Part shown: positions 24,061 to 36,800 of the stretch, in pieces
Layout of the letters: each line of letters opens with the position of its first letter
Numbering within the stretch: the stretch's first letter is position 1
Assembly (NCBI RefSeq): GCF_013100865.1
Contig: NC_048299.1
Location: forward strand, 65,656,592 to 65,720,591
Length of the DNA stretch: 64,000 nucleotides
Direction of reading: 5' to 3'
Origin: Trachemys scripta elegans
Taxonomy: Eukaryota > Chordata > Testudines > Emydidae
Position numbers and translations under genes: made by a program
Notes under the pieces: generated by a model
Seen by the model: the letters and a program-made list of their open reading frames with translations, nothing else
Databases searched by the model: none
Told to the model about the DNA's origin: nothing

Positions 24061-25069
24061 TAACTTAGTAAATTAGCCAGTGAGCAAGCAGGTGCCTTTC
24101 AGGACCAGCCTAGCCAATCATCTGGGTAATTTTGGAAATGATGCAACAGAGCAAAGGGTAGGGCCAGGTTGAGACTCTTGCCTGCAGTGATTCCTACCTG
24201 CTCCATGCATAGGAATGGAAAACTTATACATAATTTCCTTTCTGCTAGCAGCATCTCCCTCAATTCTGGACATCTGGGTTGCTTTCCCCTCTCTGCAGCT
24301 CACAGAGACAAATCAGTGTTTTGGCATGGCATTGTCTGGTCACCCCCTCCATCCCACTCCTGCTTTTAGCCAGATGAGTTGTTATCAAGCTGTAAAATTT
24401 GCATAACATCCTTAACAAATATTCCAGAGATGATGATAATGTCTAGAAACATTAAACCAAGAAAGACAGTCACATGATAACAATTCCACTTAATACCTGA
24501 CTCATGAGCTATCCAGGGAGGATAGAATTGTGGGAGAGACTGCTAGCAGAAAAGAAAAGAAATTTTCCATTCTGCAGCCCAGCATCTCCCGCAATTGTGG
24601 GTATCTGGTACAAGTGAGCGAACAGATTTAGGGAGGGTTATGAAGCAAAAGTTTGTCAGAAAAGAAACACTCCACTTTTTCTGTGAGCTCGCTTATCTCT
24701 GGGCCAGCAACTGCAGCACCTTCCTGCAGGTCCTCTGAAGACAGAAGATCGATCTTGTGCTTAAAGAAGGTGTTAGCTGTGGACCAAGTGGCCACTTTGC
24801 AAATTTTCAATGGTGACACACTTGGTTGTTCCAACTATGAGGTTGCTCAGAATGTCCTAGAGCATATCTTCATCCCTTCTGGGACAGGAACCTCTAATGA
24901 TCTGTAGGCTTCCACAATATATAGTCCACCTAGCAACAGAGAACTTGGAAGTTCTGATTCCCTGGCATTTCAGGTGAAAGAATACAACCAGGAGCCTGAT
25001 CTTGTGGCTTCTGTACACCTGAGAGAGTGTGCCAACACTCTTCTGACCTCTAAGGTATGCCACTCCTTT

Positions 25070-25270
25070 TCAGTTGGATGTTATGGTTTTGGATAGAACG
25101 AAGGAAGTATATGTCTTCGGAAGAAAGGATTCTGGTGTTCTGAGCACCACTTTGTCCTCATGGATCATGCAGTAAGGCTCCTGTCTAGATAAGGCTGCCA
25201 GCTCAGACACTTGCTTGGTGGACATAACAGCTACTAAGGAACAAATCTTAATGGATAAATAGGCCAACAC
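25070..25270 (-). pseudogene. DIRS-like tyrosine recombinase fragment
   Basis: The open frame contains MSTKQVSELAALSRQEPYC and FHEDKV-like IHEDKVVLRTP, which are diagnostic of the recombinase region of vertebrate DIRS elements. It is part of the 24630-27320 fossil and is flanked by frameshifts. Confidence 0.7.
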
Positions 25271-26700
25271 TCAAGTCAGAAGCTCAAAGAGATGACTTGT
25301 CAGAACTTTTAAAACTAGTGGAAGGTCCCATTTTGGGAAAAGTGGTCTGATTGATGATCTAGCTTTGGACTGCTTGAAGGAATCTGGCTAGATGTGGATT
25401 GTCTGCCAGGGAGCCAGAGGATTCTGCAATTGCACACTACTAACAGACACCTGACAAATAATGGTACTGGGCTGAAGGCATCTGTCTAAGCCTTCTTGAA
25501 GAAAATCCAGAATGGTTGAAATTACAGACTTCTGGGATTTGCACTGTGCTCTTGGCACCAGTTGTTGAATCTGGACCAGACAGAGGAATACACTTTTAGT
25601 ATCTATATTCTCCTAGACGAAAGCAATATCTTAATGACTATGAAGGACAGACTAAGACCTTCTAGTCACTAGTGGTCCCCTCTCAATATGCAAGCTTAGC
25701 TGAAGCCGGTTTGGGTCTAGATGAAAAGGACCTTGAGAGAGGATGTCCTGTTTCCAGTGGGGCTCCAATATCAGCTCTATCCATTCTGAGAGCCAGTCTC
25801 CTCGACCAATGGGGAGTTATCAGTATCACTATCGCCCGTCCTCACTTTGTTTTCTCAACTACCTTCCACAGTACGGGAAAGGGTGGAAACTTGTAAAGTA
25901 GGCTCTGCAGCCAACTGTGCAATATGGCATCTGTCACCATGCAGCTGGAGTCTGTTGCCCTTGTGAAGTATTTTGGCCTCTTAGTGTTCATACGATTCCC
26001 AAATAGGTTGGTTGAAGGAAGACCGAATGTCTGAACAATGAGCTTGAAAATCTCCTCCTTGAGGCACCACTCTGAGTTGTTGACCCTGTGTCTGTTGAGC
26101 CAGTCTGCTTTTGGTTCAGTTCTGCTATAATATGGATTGCTCAGTGCGGAAAGGAGGAACTGTTCTGCCCACCTCATTATTGCTATTGCTTCTGCGTGTG
26201 ATGTGGGACTTCTTGTTCCCCTTGGCTGTGTAAATATGACTGCAGTCATCTTGTCTGCTTGAACCAGCATGTGGTTCCCCCTTAAGGTGGGCTGGAACCT
26301 TTGCAGGCCTACTTTGAAAACTCTCAGCTCTGGGAGGTTTATGCTGTGAACGCTTTCTTCCTTGTTCCCGATGGCCTGGGCTGGTTGGGTCTGTGCAGCC
26401 CTCCAGGCTGATGTTCATTGCGAGAAATTGGACTATAGAATCTTGACCGCAGATGGACATGCCTTTGTGACATTGTCGTAGGCTGACAGCCATTGTAAAG
26501 AGTTGAACATCTGTGTTGGAACCCGTACTTGATCTTTCATGTGTTCTGGGGAGTGGTCCCACACCTTTGGTACGAAGTCTTGAAGACTGTGATGTGGGAT
26601 TATACTCATGAATGATCCCAGTGCATGACACCAGGAGTCCTAGTAGCTGTAGACATAGGACTATGGTATGGTTCCTACAGTTCTGGAGAAAGAAAATAAA

Positions 26701-26904
26701 TTATTGGATGGAACCAGAGAACTTTTCTTCGCACTCATGATGAAGCTGAGCCTGGAGGAGATATGTGGCCCTGTGTGCCATTGACTGCAATTGAGCTCTG
26801 ATCAGGATGTCATCCAGGAAGGGGTTCAGGTTACCAGTAATTCCCTGGAACCTGAGTCTTGCTATTACCACCACCACCATCTCTGTAAAAATCCTGGGGG
26901 CCAA
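26701..26904 (-). pseudogene. DIRS-like reverse transcriptase fragment
   Basis: The frame reads APRIFTEMVVVVIARLRFQG followed by NPFLDDILIRAQ. The xLDD box is the polymerase active-site motif. It is a relic within the same antisense element. Confidence 0.7.
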
Positions 26905-28557
26905 GGACAGGCTAAATGCGAGTGTTCAGTAGTGATAAAGTTTCCTGCTGTAGGTGATTCTCATCAGCTGAGAATATACGTCCGCTGAGGTCGAGAAGTT
27001 CTAGTACAGGAGATGGCAGGGTAGAGGTCAGGGGCTTCAGCTATGCTTCATATTCTTCATCCACTTATTGAGACTTTTGGGGTCAAAAATGGCTCTATCC
27101 CCAATCCCCATGCGCTTCTGTACAATGAAGATGGAGGAGAGCCCTGAAAACCTTTCTTCTGACAGAATTTTATCACTCCCCTATCCAGAAGATGACAGAT
27201 TTCTGTTTGTATCAGATTATTTTATGGGGTTATTGGAACTGGATGACTTGATGAAAAAGATGGGGTGGAGATGGCAGCTTATGGAAGTATCTCTGGCCCA
27301 CTATTTCCCTGACTGACATGTCTGTGGACAATTAGAACTATTCCTCTAAGAAATGGGAAGTCCTATGGCTATGTCAAGAATTGTTGGAGATGCTGGGTGA
27401 CAGTTTTTCATTATTTGGGTTGCTTCTCACTAAGATGCTAGATTATAAATTGTAATGTCTATTGAACCCAGAAGCCTCTCCAAAAGCTGGCTGTTTAGTT
27501 ACTAAGTCTATATTTACTGCATCTTCTCCAACTAAAGGCATCCTTTTACAAATAAAAAATCCATCTGTAGGGGCTATGAGCATATTCTGTTTAACTCCCT
27601 ACAATCCTATAGAGAAACAGTGGCAATCTTAGGTGTAGGCAGAACTGGGCTTCTTACTCCAGTAATGGAAATTTACAAGAGCTGGTCCTATATTCAAAAG
27701 ATATCTTAGAATAGATGTTTTAATTCAGTAGCTATTGCTTTCATATACACATAGTTCTGCATTAAAAATTAATACTTGGTGTATACTTTGCCCACTTACT
27801 GTGAGACTTCTCAAGTTCTGCTAGCCCCATCCTCCTTGTGGATTTGGCAGACAAACTTTTTAAAAGTGAATACCCCACCCCTATGGTATCAGAATTCCAT
27901 GATGAGGAAGACCATCCTCTGCCTGGCTAGTGGCAGCTTTGCAACTACAGCTGTATTGGGAGAAAGTGGCAGCTGCAAATTTTTAGTAAAGTGAAATGAG
28001 CAGGTAGGAAAGTACGTTTCTGTTTGGCTAGATTTTTCTATAAAACCCTGTTAAAAGGAAAACAGCAACTTTTGCAAGAAAAAAAAAAAAGGTAATCCAG
28101 GAGTTGCATAATGAGAAAAGCTTTGCACATTTTACATCTTCATTTTTTTTAAAAAATTGTTCCTCCTAAGCAAGGAACCTCCTTTTAGCTCCCACTAATA
28201 CACAGAAGTCAGAATTAACCAATGGCAGCTGCCGAAGTGGACTACTACAGTTTACTCCCATCTGTGTAAGTTGTGCTGAACTGTGTTACCAGCCTGGCTA
28301 AAAATCATGTGTTACCAATCAACTTTCATACCCATTGTCTTACTGTTATTTTGACTATGTAAATGGAGCTTAATATTGGAAAAAAATGCATCTGAAGACT
28401 GAACATTGTTACTCATATACCTTATCCAGTATTTTTGGTTTGACTTGCACAGTTTATCTGTATACTAACTCTACTTCTTTCACATGGAATTTAAAATGCC
28501 AACAGCTGGAGTCATGGCAAGAAGCTTTTTAACATTTTCTTTACCACCTCTGAGCCA

Positions 28558-28855
28558 GGGCATGGCTACAGTAGAGAATTTACAGCGATGCAGCTGCCCT
28601 GATGCAGCTGCGTCTCTGTAAGCTAATATAGCTTCTCTCAGCCAACGTGAGAAAGCTGTCCCATCAGCTTAACTTCTTCAGCCCCCACAAGTGGCAGAAG
28701 CTATGTCGGCGGGAGAAGCCGTCCCACTGCCATAAGCGCCGACGTGAACAGCGCTATGTCAGTGTAAGTTATGTCGTTCTGGGAGGTATTTATTCACCCC
28801 CCTGAGCAATACAAGTTATGCTGCCATAAGCTGTAGTGCAGACATAACCTTACTG
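28558..28855. mobile_element. MITE directly left of the Harbinger element
   Basis: It begins GGGCATGGCTACAGTAGA and ends GTAGTGCAGACATAACCTTA, with degenerate inverted termini. It has no coding capacity and abuts the Harbinger terminus at about 28857. Confidence 0.6.
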
Positions 28856-29639
28856 AGGGTACGTCTACAGTATGAAATTAATTCGAACTTATTCTATTCG
28901 AATTTTCGGAAGCCATTTTATACATTTGGTGTTGTGTGTCCCCACTAAAATGTATGAATTCGGCGGAGTGCGTCCACAGTAACAAGACTAGCATCAACTG
29001 TCGGAGCGGTGCACTGTGGGAAGCTATCCCACAGTCCCTGTTGCCCATTGGAATAGTGGGTTAAGCTCCCAGTGCATGATGGGGCAAAAACATTCTTGCG
29101 GGTGTTTCTGGATGCGTGCTGTCACTTGCTCCTCCCTCCGTGAAAGCTACATCAGACGCCATACTGCCAGCAGATGGTGCAGTACGGTGCACTGCCTGTC
29201 TCCTGGTACTATGAATCCACTTTGCATGTCCTCTTGTCTATCTACTCTTTTATCTAACCATTTCCTGCCTTTTTTCAGCTACCGTGAACCGAGCAGCACA
29301 GCTTCCGCCGCAAACTCTGCTCTCCCGCTCTTGCATCGCTAGCTAATTTTTCTATGTTGTCTGTCCTGGGCTCGCGTGGAAGCTATAGAAGGCAACAATT
29401 CCCCGCCATTTTTCAGCCATCATGAACTGAACCACACAGCTTCTGCCGCAAACTCTGCTCACGCTTCCGCTGCAAACTCTGCTCTCCCGCTCTTGCAGCT
29501 CTAGCAAGCTTCCCAACTCCAAGAAAGCTACAGAAGACAACCATTTACCACCTTTTATCGGCCATCTTGAACTGAACAGCTCTCCTACGTTTCACGCCCT
29601 TTTTTCAGGATTACCTGTGCAGGCACCATAGCGCGGCAA

Positions 29640-30910
29640 CTATGGAGCCTGCTCAGATCTCCGCTGCAGTTTTGACCATTATAAATACCTCGCACATTAT
29701 CCAGCAGTATGTGCAGTACCTGCAAAACTGGGCAAGGAAGCAACAGTGCGATTACTATACTGATGAGGACATGGACACAGACATTCCTGGAAGCACGGCA
29801 TATGGCGATTGGGAGATCATGGTGGTCTCGGGCTAGGTTCATGCCATGGAATGCTGATGCTGGCGGTACCGCATAGTGTTGCAGGTCTGGGATGATTCCT
29901 AGTGGTTGCGAAACTTTCGTATGAGTAGGGCCACTTTCATGGAACTTTGACTTGCTGTCCCCTGCCCTGAAGCGCAAAGACACCAAAATGAGAGCAGCCC
30001 TCACAGTTGAGAAGCAAGTAGCAATAGCCCTGTAGAAGCTTGCAACGTCAGACAGCTACCGGGCATCAATTTCTAGTGGGCAAATTTACTGTGGGGGCTG
30101 CTGTGATCCAAGTTGCCAGGGCAATGAAAGACCTGGTGATATCAAGGGAAATGTACAGGTCATAGTGGATGGCTTTGTTGAAATGGGATTCCCTAACTGT
30201 GGTGGGGTGATAGACAGAACCCATATCCCTATCTTGGCACTGGAGCACCAAGCCAGTGAGTACATAAACCGAAAGGGGTACTTTTCAATGCTGCTGCAAG
30301 CACTGGTGGATCACAAGGGACGTTTCACCAACATCAATGTGGGATGGCCAGGAAAGGTACATGACGCTCGCATCTTCAGGAACTCTGGTCTGTTTGAACA
30401 GCTGCAGGAAGGGACTTACTTCCCAGACCAGAAAATTACTGTTGGGGATGTTGAAATGCCTATAGGTATCCTCAGGGACCCAGCCCATCCCTTAATGCCA
30501 TGGCTCATGAAGCCATACACAGGCACCCTGGACAGTAGTAAGGAATAGTTCAACTATAGGCTGAGCAAGTGCAGAATGGTGGTAGAATGTGCTTTTGGAT
30601 GTTTGAAAGTGCGCTGGCGCAGTTTACTGACTCAGATCTCAGCACAACCAGTATTCCAATATTTAATTGCTGCTTGTTGTGTGCTCCACAATATCTGAGA
30701 GAGTAAGTGGGAGACGTTTATGGCGGGGTGGGAGGTTGAGGCAACTCGCCTGGCGGCCAATTTTGTACAGCCAGACACCAGGGCAATTAGAAGAGTGCAG
30801 CAGGCTGCGCAACAGAGAAGCTTTGAAAGCCAGTTTCATGACTGGCCAGGGTACGGTGTGACAGTTGTGTTTGTTTCTCTTGAAGTTACCCGCCCCCACC
30901 CTCCCATATA
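29640..30910 (+). pseudogene. HARBI1-like DDE transposase, disrupted
   Basis: This is the catalytic subunit of a Harbinger transposon. Motifs are in the expected order: NCGGVIDRTHIPI with the first Asp, NVGWPGKVHDARIFRNSGLF with the second Asp, and RMVVECAFGCLKVRWR with the catalytic Glu. An in-frame TAG at about 30546-30548 separates the second and third blocks. Upstream, TAG at about 30032-30034 and frame changes disrupt the N-terminal helix-turn-helix part (VEKQVAIAL). The remaining longest intact part is 30165-30548. A polyadenylation-like AATAAA follows at about 30922. HARBI1 itself is a domesticated relative and not this locus. Confidence 0.85.
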
Positions 30911-31061
30911 TATATGAAAGGAAATAAAGTCTAAATTGTTTAAAAACTGTTCTTTATTATTTGTTGCACAACACATTGAGAGGGTAGACTGGGGGAGGGC
31001 GGGGTATTGGGTTAGTGGGATGGAGGAGGAGGAGGAGGGAAGGATAAGTACAGGAACCAAA

Positions 31062-32474
31062 TCAAAAGTTCGCATATGCCAGCTTTCTGCTGCTTGGGTG
31101 ATCCTCTGGGGTTGAGTGTGTGGGTGCCCATAGCCTCCCCCCCTCTTGTGTTCTTGGGCGTCTGGGTGAGGAGGCTAAGGAACTTGGGAAGGAGGGAGGG
31201 CGGTTATACAGGGGCTGCAGTGGTAGTCTGTGGTCTTGCTGCCTTTCCCGCATTAGATCCACCATACAGCAGAGCATGTCAGTTTGCTCCACCACGAGCT
31301 TGATCATAGCATCCTGCCTGCTCTCATCGCGTGTGTACTTCCTCTCTTCGTGTTCCTGTAATGCTTTACGGGATTCCGCAATTGTTTGCCTCCACGCATT
31401 CAGCTGGGCCCTATCAGTGCGGGAGGACTGCATGAGCTCGGTGAACATGTCGTCCCAAGTTCATTTTTTCCACCTTTTAATCTGGACCAGCCTCTGGGAC
31501 GGAGTAGAGAGGGGCTACGTTGAAACATTTGCACCTGCAGGAGGAGAAAAAGGGAGGGTAGTATTTTAAAAGATACATTTCAGAGAACAAAGGGGACACT
31601 TTGGTGTGAGTAAGTCATCACACACAGCCGGGCAACAGAATTCAGCTTGCAGGCAGCCTAGGGGCACGCGGGGTTCTGTTTCTTCTACGTTAATTTCAAT
31701 GTTTTCAAATGGATGGGCCCCTTTTCCCATAACAAGCAATGCCTGATGGGTTTGCCATATAAAAGGAGGGCCTGCGGGCTCTCTGGGATGATCGCTTCAC
31801 ACATCCCCACCCTCCCTCCCCCGCACACGGCTCCGATGAGGCTCTGAGCAGGGATGAGCCCTTTAAACTAAATGCGAACAGCCCAGCGCAGCTGGGTTTC
31901 CCCACCTCATGGCTCCACTCAGGCTCTCACTCACCAGAAGCACTTCTTCAGGGTCATGGTCTGGGAGTCTGCCTTGGGAGTGGGGGGACGCTATTGGCTC
32001 CAGCTTTAAGAATAGTTCCTGGCTAGGGCGGAAAACGGATTCCCTACTTGCCGCCTGTGCATGGTCCTCCTCCTCACTCCATGCAACTCCCTCTTTGAAG
32101 GTGTCCACGGACAGTGGTGGGGTAGTGGTGGCGTCACCTCCCATAATTGCATGCAGCTCATGGTAGAAGCAGAATGTATGGGGCTGTGACCCAGAGCGCC
32201 CATTCGCCTCCCTGGCTTTTTGGTATGCTTGCCTGAGCTCCTTGATTTTTGTATGACACTGCTATGTGTCCCTGGAGTAGCCTCTTTCCGTCATAGCACT
32301 AGAGACTTTAGCGTACATATTTGCGTTCCTTTTTTTGGAACGTATTTCTGTCATAACAGACTCATCTCCCCAACATGCGATGAGATCCAGTACTTCCTGT
32401 TCAGACCATGCTGGAGCTAGTCTGCGAATCCGGGACTCTGTGATCTCCTGTGATGGTGGACTCTGCATGGTCAC
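31062..32474 (-). pseudogene. Harbinger Myb/SANT-like DNA-binding protein gene, decayed
   Basis: On the - strand the N-terminal frame reads APAWSEQEVLDLIACWGDES followed by MYAKVSSAMTERGYSRD, a trihelix/Myb-SANT domain as in Harbinger partner proteins, which bring the nuclease to the nucleus and the ends. Downstream frames include PPLSVDTFKEGVAWSEEED and a C-terminal coiled-coil-like segment with RKALQEHEERKYTRDESR (31062-31448). The parts are in different frames or separated by stops, so it is a broken gene. It faces the transposase gene tail to tail. Confidence 0.8.
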
Positions 32475-32802
32475 CTGTGATGGTGACCAAACAGGAAATT
32501 AAATTCAAAAGTTCCCAGGGCTTTTCTTGTCCATCTGGCTAGTGCATCGGAGTTAAGAGTGTTGTCCAGAACGGTCATAAGGGAGCATTCTGGGATAGCT
32601 CCCAGAAGCCAATAACGTCAAATTGCGTCCACAATACCTTTAACCTGGGATTGCAATCTTGATTTGCTGAGGTGGAGTACAGAAATCGGATTAAAGAGCC
32701 CTTTAAATCGAAAAAACCAGTTTGGTCGTGTGGATGGAAACATTTTTTTTTTTAATTAACTTGGCTAATTCCGAAATAACAGACTAGTGTAGACCAAACC
32801 TA

Positions 32803-33066
32803 AGGGTTTGTCCCCACTACCGTTGGGATCGACATTGTGGTGATCAAACCACCTGGGATCGATTTAAATTGACAGCTGATCACTCTCCCATCGACTCTAG
32901 TACTCCACCAGAATGAGAAGAGTAAGTGGAGTCGATGGGAGAGTTTCTCTCGTTGACCCTGCAGTAAGTAGCTCTAAGCTATGATTACCTGAGTTACGCT
33001 ACTAATGTAACTCAAATTGTTACTCTGTTAATCTGACTTTTCCCCATAGTGTAGACCTGCCCTTAG
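32803..33066. mobile_element. MITE directly right of the Harbinger element
   Basis: It starts AGGGTTTGTCCCCACTAC and ends ATAGTGTAGACCTGCCCTTAG, imperfect terminal inverted repeats. It is about 264 bp, non-coding, and abuts the right Harbinger terminus. An internal pair CTCTCCCATCGACTC / GAGTCGATGGGAGAG (about 32884-32943) forms a hairpin. Confidence 0.65.
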
Positions 33067-33099
33067 ACTGAAACCATTGCAGTTAGAATGTAAGTTCTC

Positions 33100-33734
33100 T
33101 ACAAGACTTTATAAAATCTAAAAGTTTTATTATACATTTCAACATTAGTAGACTACAGCTTTGTATAAGTAACAAGACAGCTGTACAAACTTGCTCACTT
33201 AAAATTGTAATCTAATCCCAAGATTTACTATAATTCAGCTCTATCAAGTGAGGGGTTACAATAAGCAGGGACTGACAAATCTAGTAATCAGTCAAATAAT
33301 TCACATAGTGCTTATCTTTTTACACCAGAGATTCTCAACATGCCTTCAGATAATGGACTTCACAGTGGAGTTCAGGAATCGAAGAGTTTAAATAGAAACT
33401 ATTGCTGGGTAGCAAGACTGCTTTTATAACGAACAGGCACAATAACAGTTACTCCTTACTCTATTAAATTCATGATCTTAAAGTGTTTTAGATGTATTCA
33501 TCTGAGCCCTATTGAAACTCCCATGGAATCTAAATTTAAAATAGTCTATAATTATCACTGCCTACCCAAATATACAGTTAGATTTCCCTGGTACACAGGA
33601 CAGAGAGTGAGCAAGACATTATTCTTATGGCATAATGGTAATGTGAAATTTTGACAAGTGTCAAATTACATAGCAAATTTGTTAACTAAATGTTCTTTGC
33701 CTCAGAACTCCACAAGGGGGTGCAAAAGGGCTTC
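33100..33734 (-). other. SGO1: SGO1 3' UTR (putative)
   Basis: AT-rich sequence lies downstream of the SGO1 stop on the - strand. A poly(A) signal AATAAA (read as TTTATT at 33126-33131) would end a UTR of about 0.6 kb. Confidence 0.5.
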
Positions 33735-33876
33735 TCAACGACATCCAACAAATGCCTCATTGTATTTGGACAGAGATTCCTTTTTAACAGAACTGTGTTT
33801 AGAATCTTTTTTCTGCTTGAAAATTGGAGAGTTCAGAAAACACATATCTGTAAACGGATCTCCTCTTCTGAGCTTC
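33735..33876 (-). CDS. SGO1: SGO1 last coding exon
   Basis: The exon encodes KLRRGDPFTDMCFLNSPIFK, the conserved end of SGO1, then a divergent tail ending NEAFVGCR and TGA (33737-33735). The acceptor is ttttgacag. Confidence 0.93.
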
Positions 33877-36800
33877 CTGTCAAAATAATTTAGAAAAAAG
33901 TTAATTCTTGCACAGCTTTAGATGTAACACAATGTAGTTTTCAGCTAAAAAGTTACATTTAACAATCTTACTTGAGCAATTCAAATGATTAAAGTTCTCA
34001 CCAAAGCCTTTATTTCCTATCAAATAAAATCCTAAATCCACCTTTTTGTAAAAAAATTTTTAGTACATTAAACTGGACAATAAAATAAGATACTAACCCG
34101 CTGATACTTGGTTCCTTGTAATTCACATTAATAGTACATCTGCGTTTGTGGCTGGGAATTCCTATTTTTTCATCAATACGTAAAAATGGATGAGAGATTC
34201 TACTTTTTGTACCAGACGATGAAGAGATGTTGGTGACATCACAGAGATGAAGACGAGATGTCTGAGAAGCCTCAGGTTTCCCTGCTGAAAGAATTGAATG
34301 GATACTTTTTTGCATTGCTATGCTACCCGTTATTTGTTACACAGTACTTATTGAGACAAGGATCAAAAGTTTTGCCTGGGGGAAAAAAAAAATCAATGTT
34401 GTTTTGTCTAATAAAGGGATCTATTCCCTAAATCAGAAGGAGTGTGGGGCAGACCAAATTCCTCTGTTCTCAAGAAAAACTACTGCTTTGAGAGCAGCAA
34501 AGCAAAGTTCCAACTTGACAACATCACAAAGTGCTTCAAACCTTGTCCAGGATGAACTACACCTCTACCCCAATATAACGCGACCCGATATAACACAAAG
34601 TTGGATATAACGTGGTAAAGCAGCGCTCCAGGGGGCTGGGGCTGCGCGCTCTGACGGATCAAAGCAAGTTTGATATAACGCAGTTTCACCTATAACGCGG
34701 TAAGATTTTTTGGCTCCCGGGGACAGCGTTATATCGGGGTAGAGGTGTACCTCTAAAGGAAAACAGAGAGCAATTTCATTTCCATACCCATTCAAACCTT
34801 AGCCTTAAGTGCTAGTAAACCATGTTAGTTCTGGAGACATCTATCAATTAAACCAATGATTCTCAAATTTTAGCAACCCCAAAACCCCCATTTTGATGTA
34901 AAAATTTTCAGAGACCCCCAAGCCTCCTCGCTCACCCCTTCCCTGCCCTCTTTCCTGAGGCCCCACCCCTACTCACTCCATCCCCTCTCCTTCCACCGCT
35001 TGTTCTCTCCCACCCTCACTCACTTTCACCAGGCTGGGGCAGGGGTTGAGGTGCAGGCTCTGGGAAGGGTATGGGAGAGGGTGTGGGCTCTGAGAGGGAG
35101 TCTGGTGGGGTGGGCAGGAGGGGTGAGGGCTCGGAGAGGGAGCTTAGGTGCAGGCTGGGGCAGGGGGTTGGGATGCAGGCTCCAGCCAGGCAGCGTTTAC
35201 CTCAGGAGGCTCCTGAAAGCAACCGGCACACCCCTCTGGCAGCGGCTCCTAGGCAGGAGTGGGGCCAGAGAGTCTCCAGGTGCTGCCCCTGCCTGCAGGC
35301 ATCGCTCCTTCAGCTCCCATTGGCCACAGTTTCCGGCCAATGGGAACTGTGGAGTCAGCAAGCAGAGACTGCCTCTCCCCCTGGGGCTGCAAGGACATGC
35401 TGGTTCCTTCCGGGAGCAGCAGGGAGCCAGGGCAGGTAGGAAATCTTAGCCCTGCTGCGCTACTGGACTTTTAGTGTGCAGAAGGCGCTGGGAGGGAGGG
35501 GGAGGAGTTGATCAGAAGGGCCCAGGGGTCCACAGACCCCAGTTTGAGAAACGCTGCACTAAACTGAACTGACAACACCCCTTTATGTCACAAGCTTCCA
35601 AGAGTCATCTGAAGCTATGACTTTTGGTCACAACTGACCTGAGCTGCATTTTAATCACTGTCCTAGAAAAGTAAAGGCTCCAGTGTTCTATGATTGATAT
35701 TGCCAGGCATCGGACTAAAACTAGGAGTGATTTATGTATAGCAGTTACGTGTATTCTTGTCACAGAATGCTGCCTTTGGCAAATTATGAAAAGCTAAAGA
35801 ATTCCACAGAAGAGATTTTTATAAAAAAAGACAACCAAAAATTAAGACGTGTCTGGAGTTTACAAGTGCCACAGGCTTCTCCAACCCTGTGAAAATATAT
35901 GCAGGTACATGGTCCTCACTGATAATGCAAGCTTTATAGCCATTTATTTTTAAAACCCCACTTTGTTACCTTTATATTTGTTAAACTAGAAATTTTGCTT
36001 TATAAAGGGGTATGCCATATCTTTTAAAAATGTATCCAGTCTTGCTTTAAAACCATAAGTATAAAGCATCCACAATTATCACTAGGGCTCTACCAAATTC
36101 ACAGTCCAATTTGATCCATTCCATGGTCTGCGGGTTTTAAAATTGGCCAATTTCACATTTTCAGATGTTTCATTTGAAATTTCAGTGTTCTAATTGTGGG
36201 ATTCCCAATCCAAAAGGGGGTCACAAAGCTGATGGGGGTGTGGGGGGGGTGGTGGTCATCGTATTACCACCCTCACTTCTGCGCTGTTGGGCTTTGAAGG
36301 CAGCAGCCGCAGAACTTCCTGCAGCTGGGGGCAATTCCCGGAGGTAGGGTGAGTCTGATCTTCCCTGTGCTGCTGGGAGGGGTGGCTCCTAGCTGCTAGT
36401 CCCAGCTGGGAAGCGACAGGACTTCCTCTTCCTCTGCACGGCCACTCTCAGGGGGTGGGTGGGGAAAGATCAGACCCACCTTTGGGTACCTCCCCTGGCT
36501 GCACAAGTTTCGGGGCTGTGCTGCTTTCAGAGTCTAGCTCTGAAGGCAGAAGCCACGGAGCTTTCTGCAGCCAGGGAGATTTCTGGAGGTGTAGGTGGGT
36601 CTGATCTCCCCTGTGCTGCTGGGAACCTTCATAGCTGGCAGCAGCCACAGAGCTTCTTGCAGCTGGGGGAGATACCCAGAGGTGGGTCTGATCTGCCCCA
36701 AGAGAGCAGCTGTGCAGGGGAAGAAGTCGTCCTGTCCCTCCCCAGCCCGGAGGACTAGCAGCTGGAGCCCAGTGAACAGTAGGTGCTCCTGGCTGGCTCC

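Larger units (their letters stand above)
24630..27320 (-). mobile_element. Fossil DIRS-like tyrosine-recombinase retrotransposon
   Basis: On the - strand, decayed frames follow the DIRS order. A reverse transcriptase segment near 26700-26904 reads SAxPRxFTE-like (LAPRIFTEMVVVVIARLRF) and NPFLDDILI, with the LDD catalytic pair near 26801-26820. A middle RNase H/connecting region spans 25.9-26.6 kb. A recombinase segment at 25070-25270 has STKQVSELAALSRQEPYCMI and EDKVVLRTPESFLPK. The recombinase tail (ICKVATWSTANTF) is at 24750-24820. Stops and frameshifts are frequent, so it is inactive. Terminal repeats were not identified, so the ends are approximate. Confidence 0.75.
28857..32802. mobile_element. 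Harbinger (PIF) DNA transposon with two convergent genes
   Basis: The termini are GGGTACGTCTACAGTATGAA on the left and ACTAGTGTAGACCAAACC on the right; they are partly complementary (GTCTACA-TA / TA-TGTAGAC). Inside lie a + strand HARBI1-like nuclease (29640-30910) and a - strand Myb/SANT-like gene (31062-32474), the classical two-gene set of PIF/Harbinger elements. The expected 3-bp target duplication was not resolved. Both genes carry stops or frameshifts, so the copy looks dead. Confidence 0.85.
23470..33100. other. KAT2B-SGO1 intergenic region
   Basis: The convergent 3' ends of KAT2B and SGO1 border this stretch. It holds a MITE (23906-24060), an antisense DIRS-like fossil (24630-27320), MITE/Harbinger/MITE sequence (28558-33066) and otherwise unrecognised AT-rich DNA. 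Confidence 0.7.

Noticed and set aside
35000..35449. 149-codon + strand frame
   Set aside because: Inside the hAT element 34854-35562; repetitive GGTGCAGGCT units create the frame.
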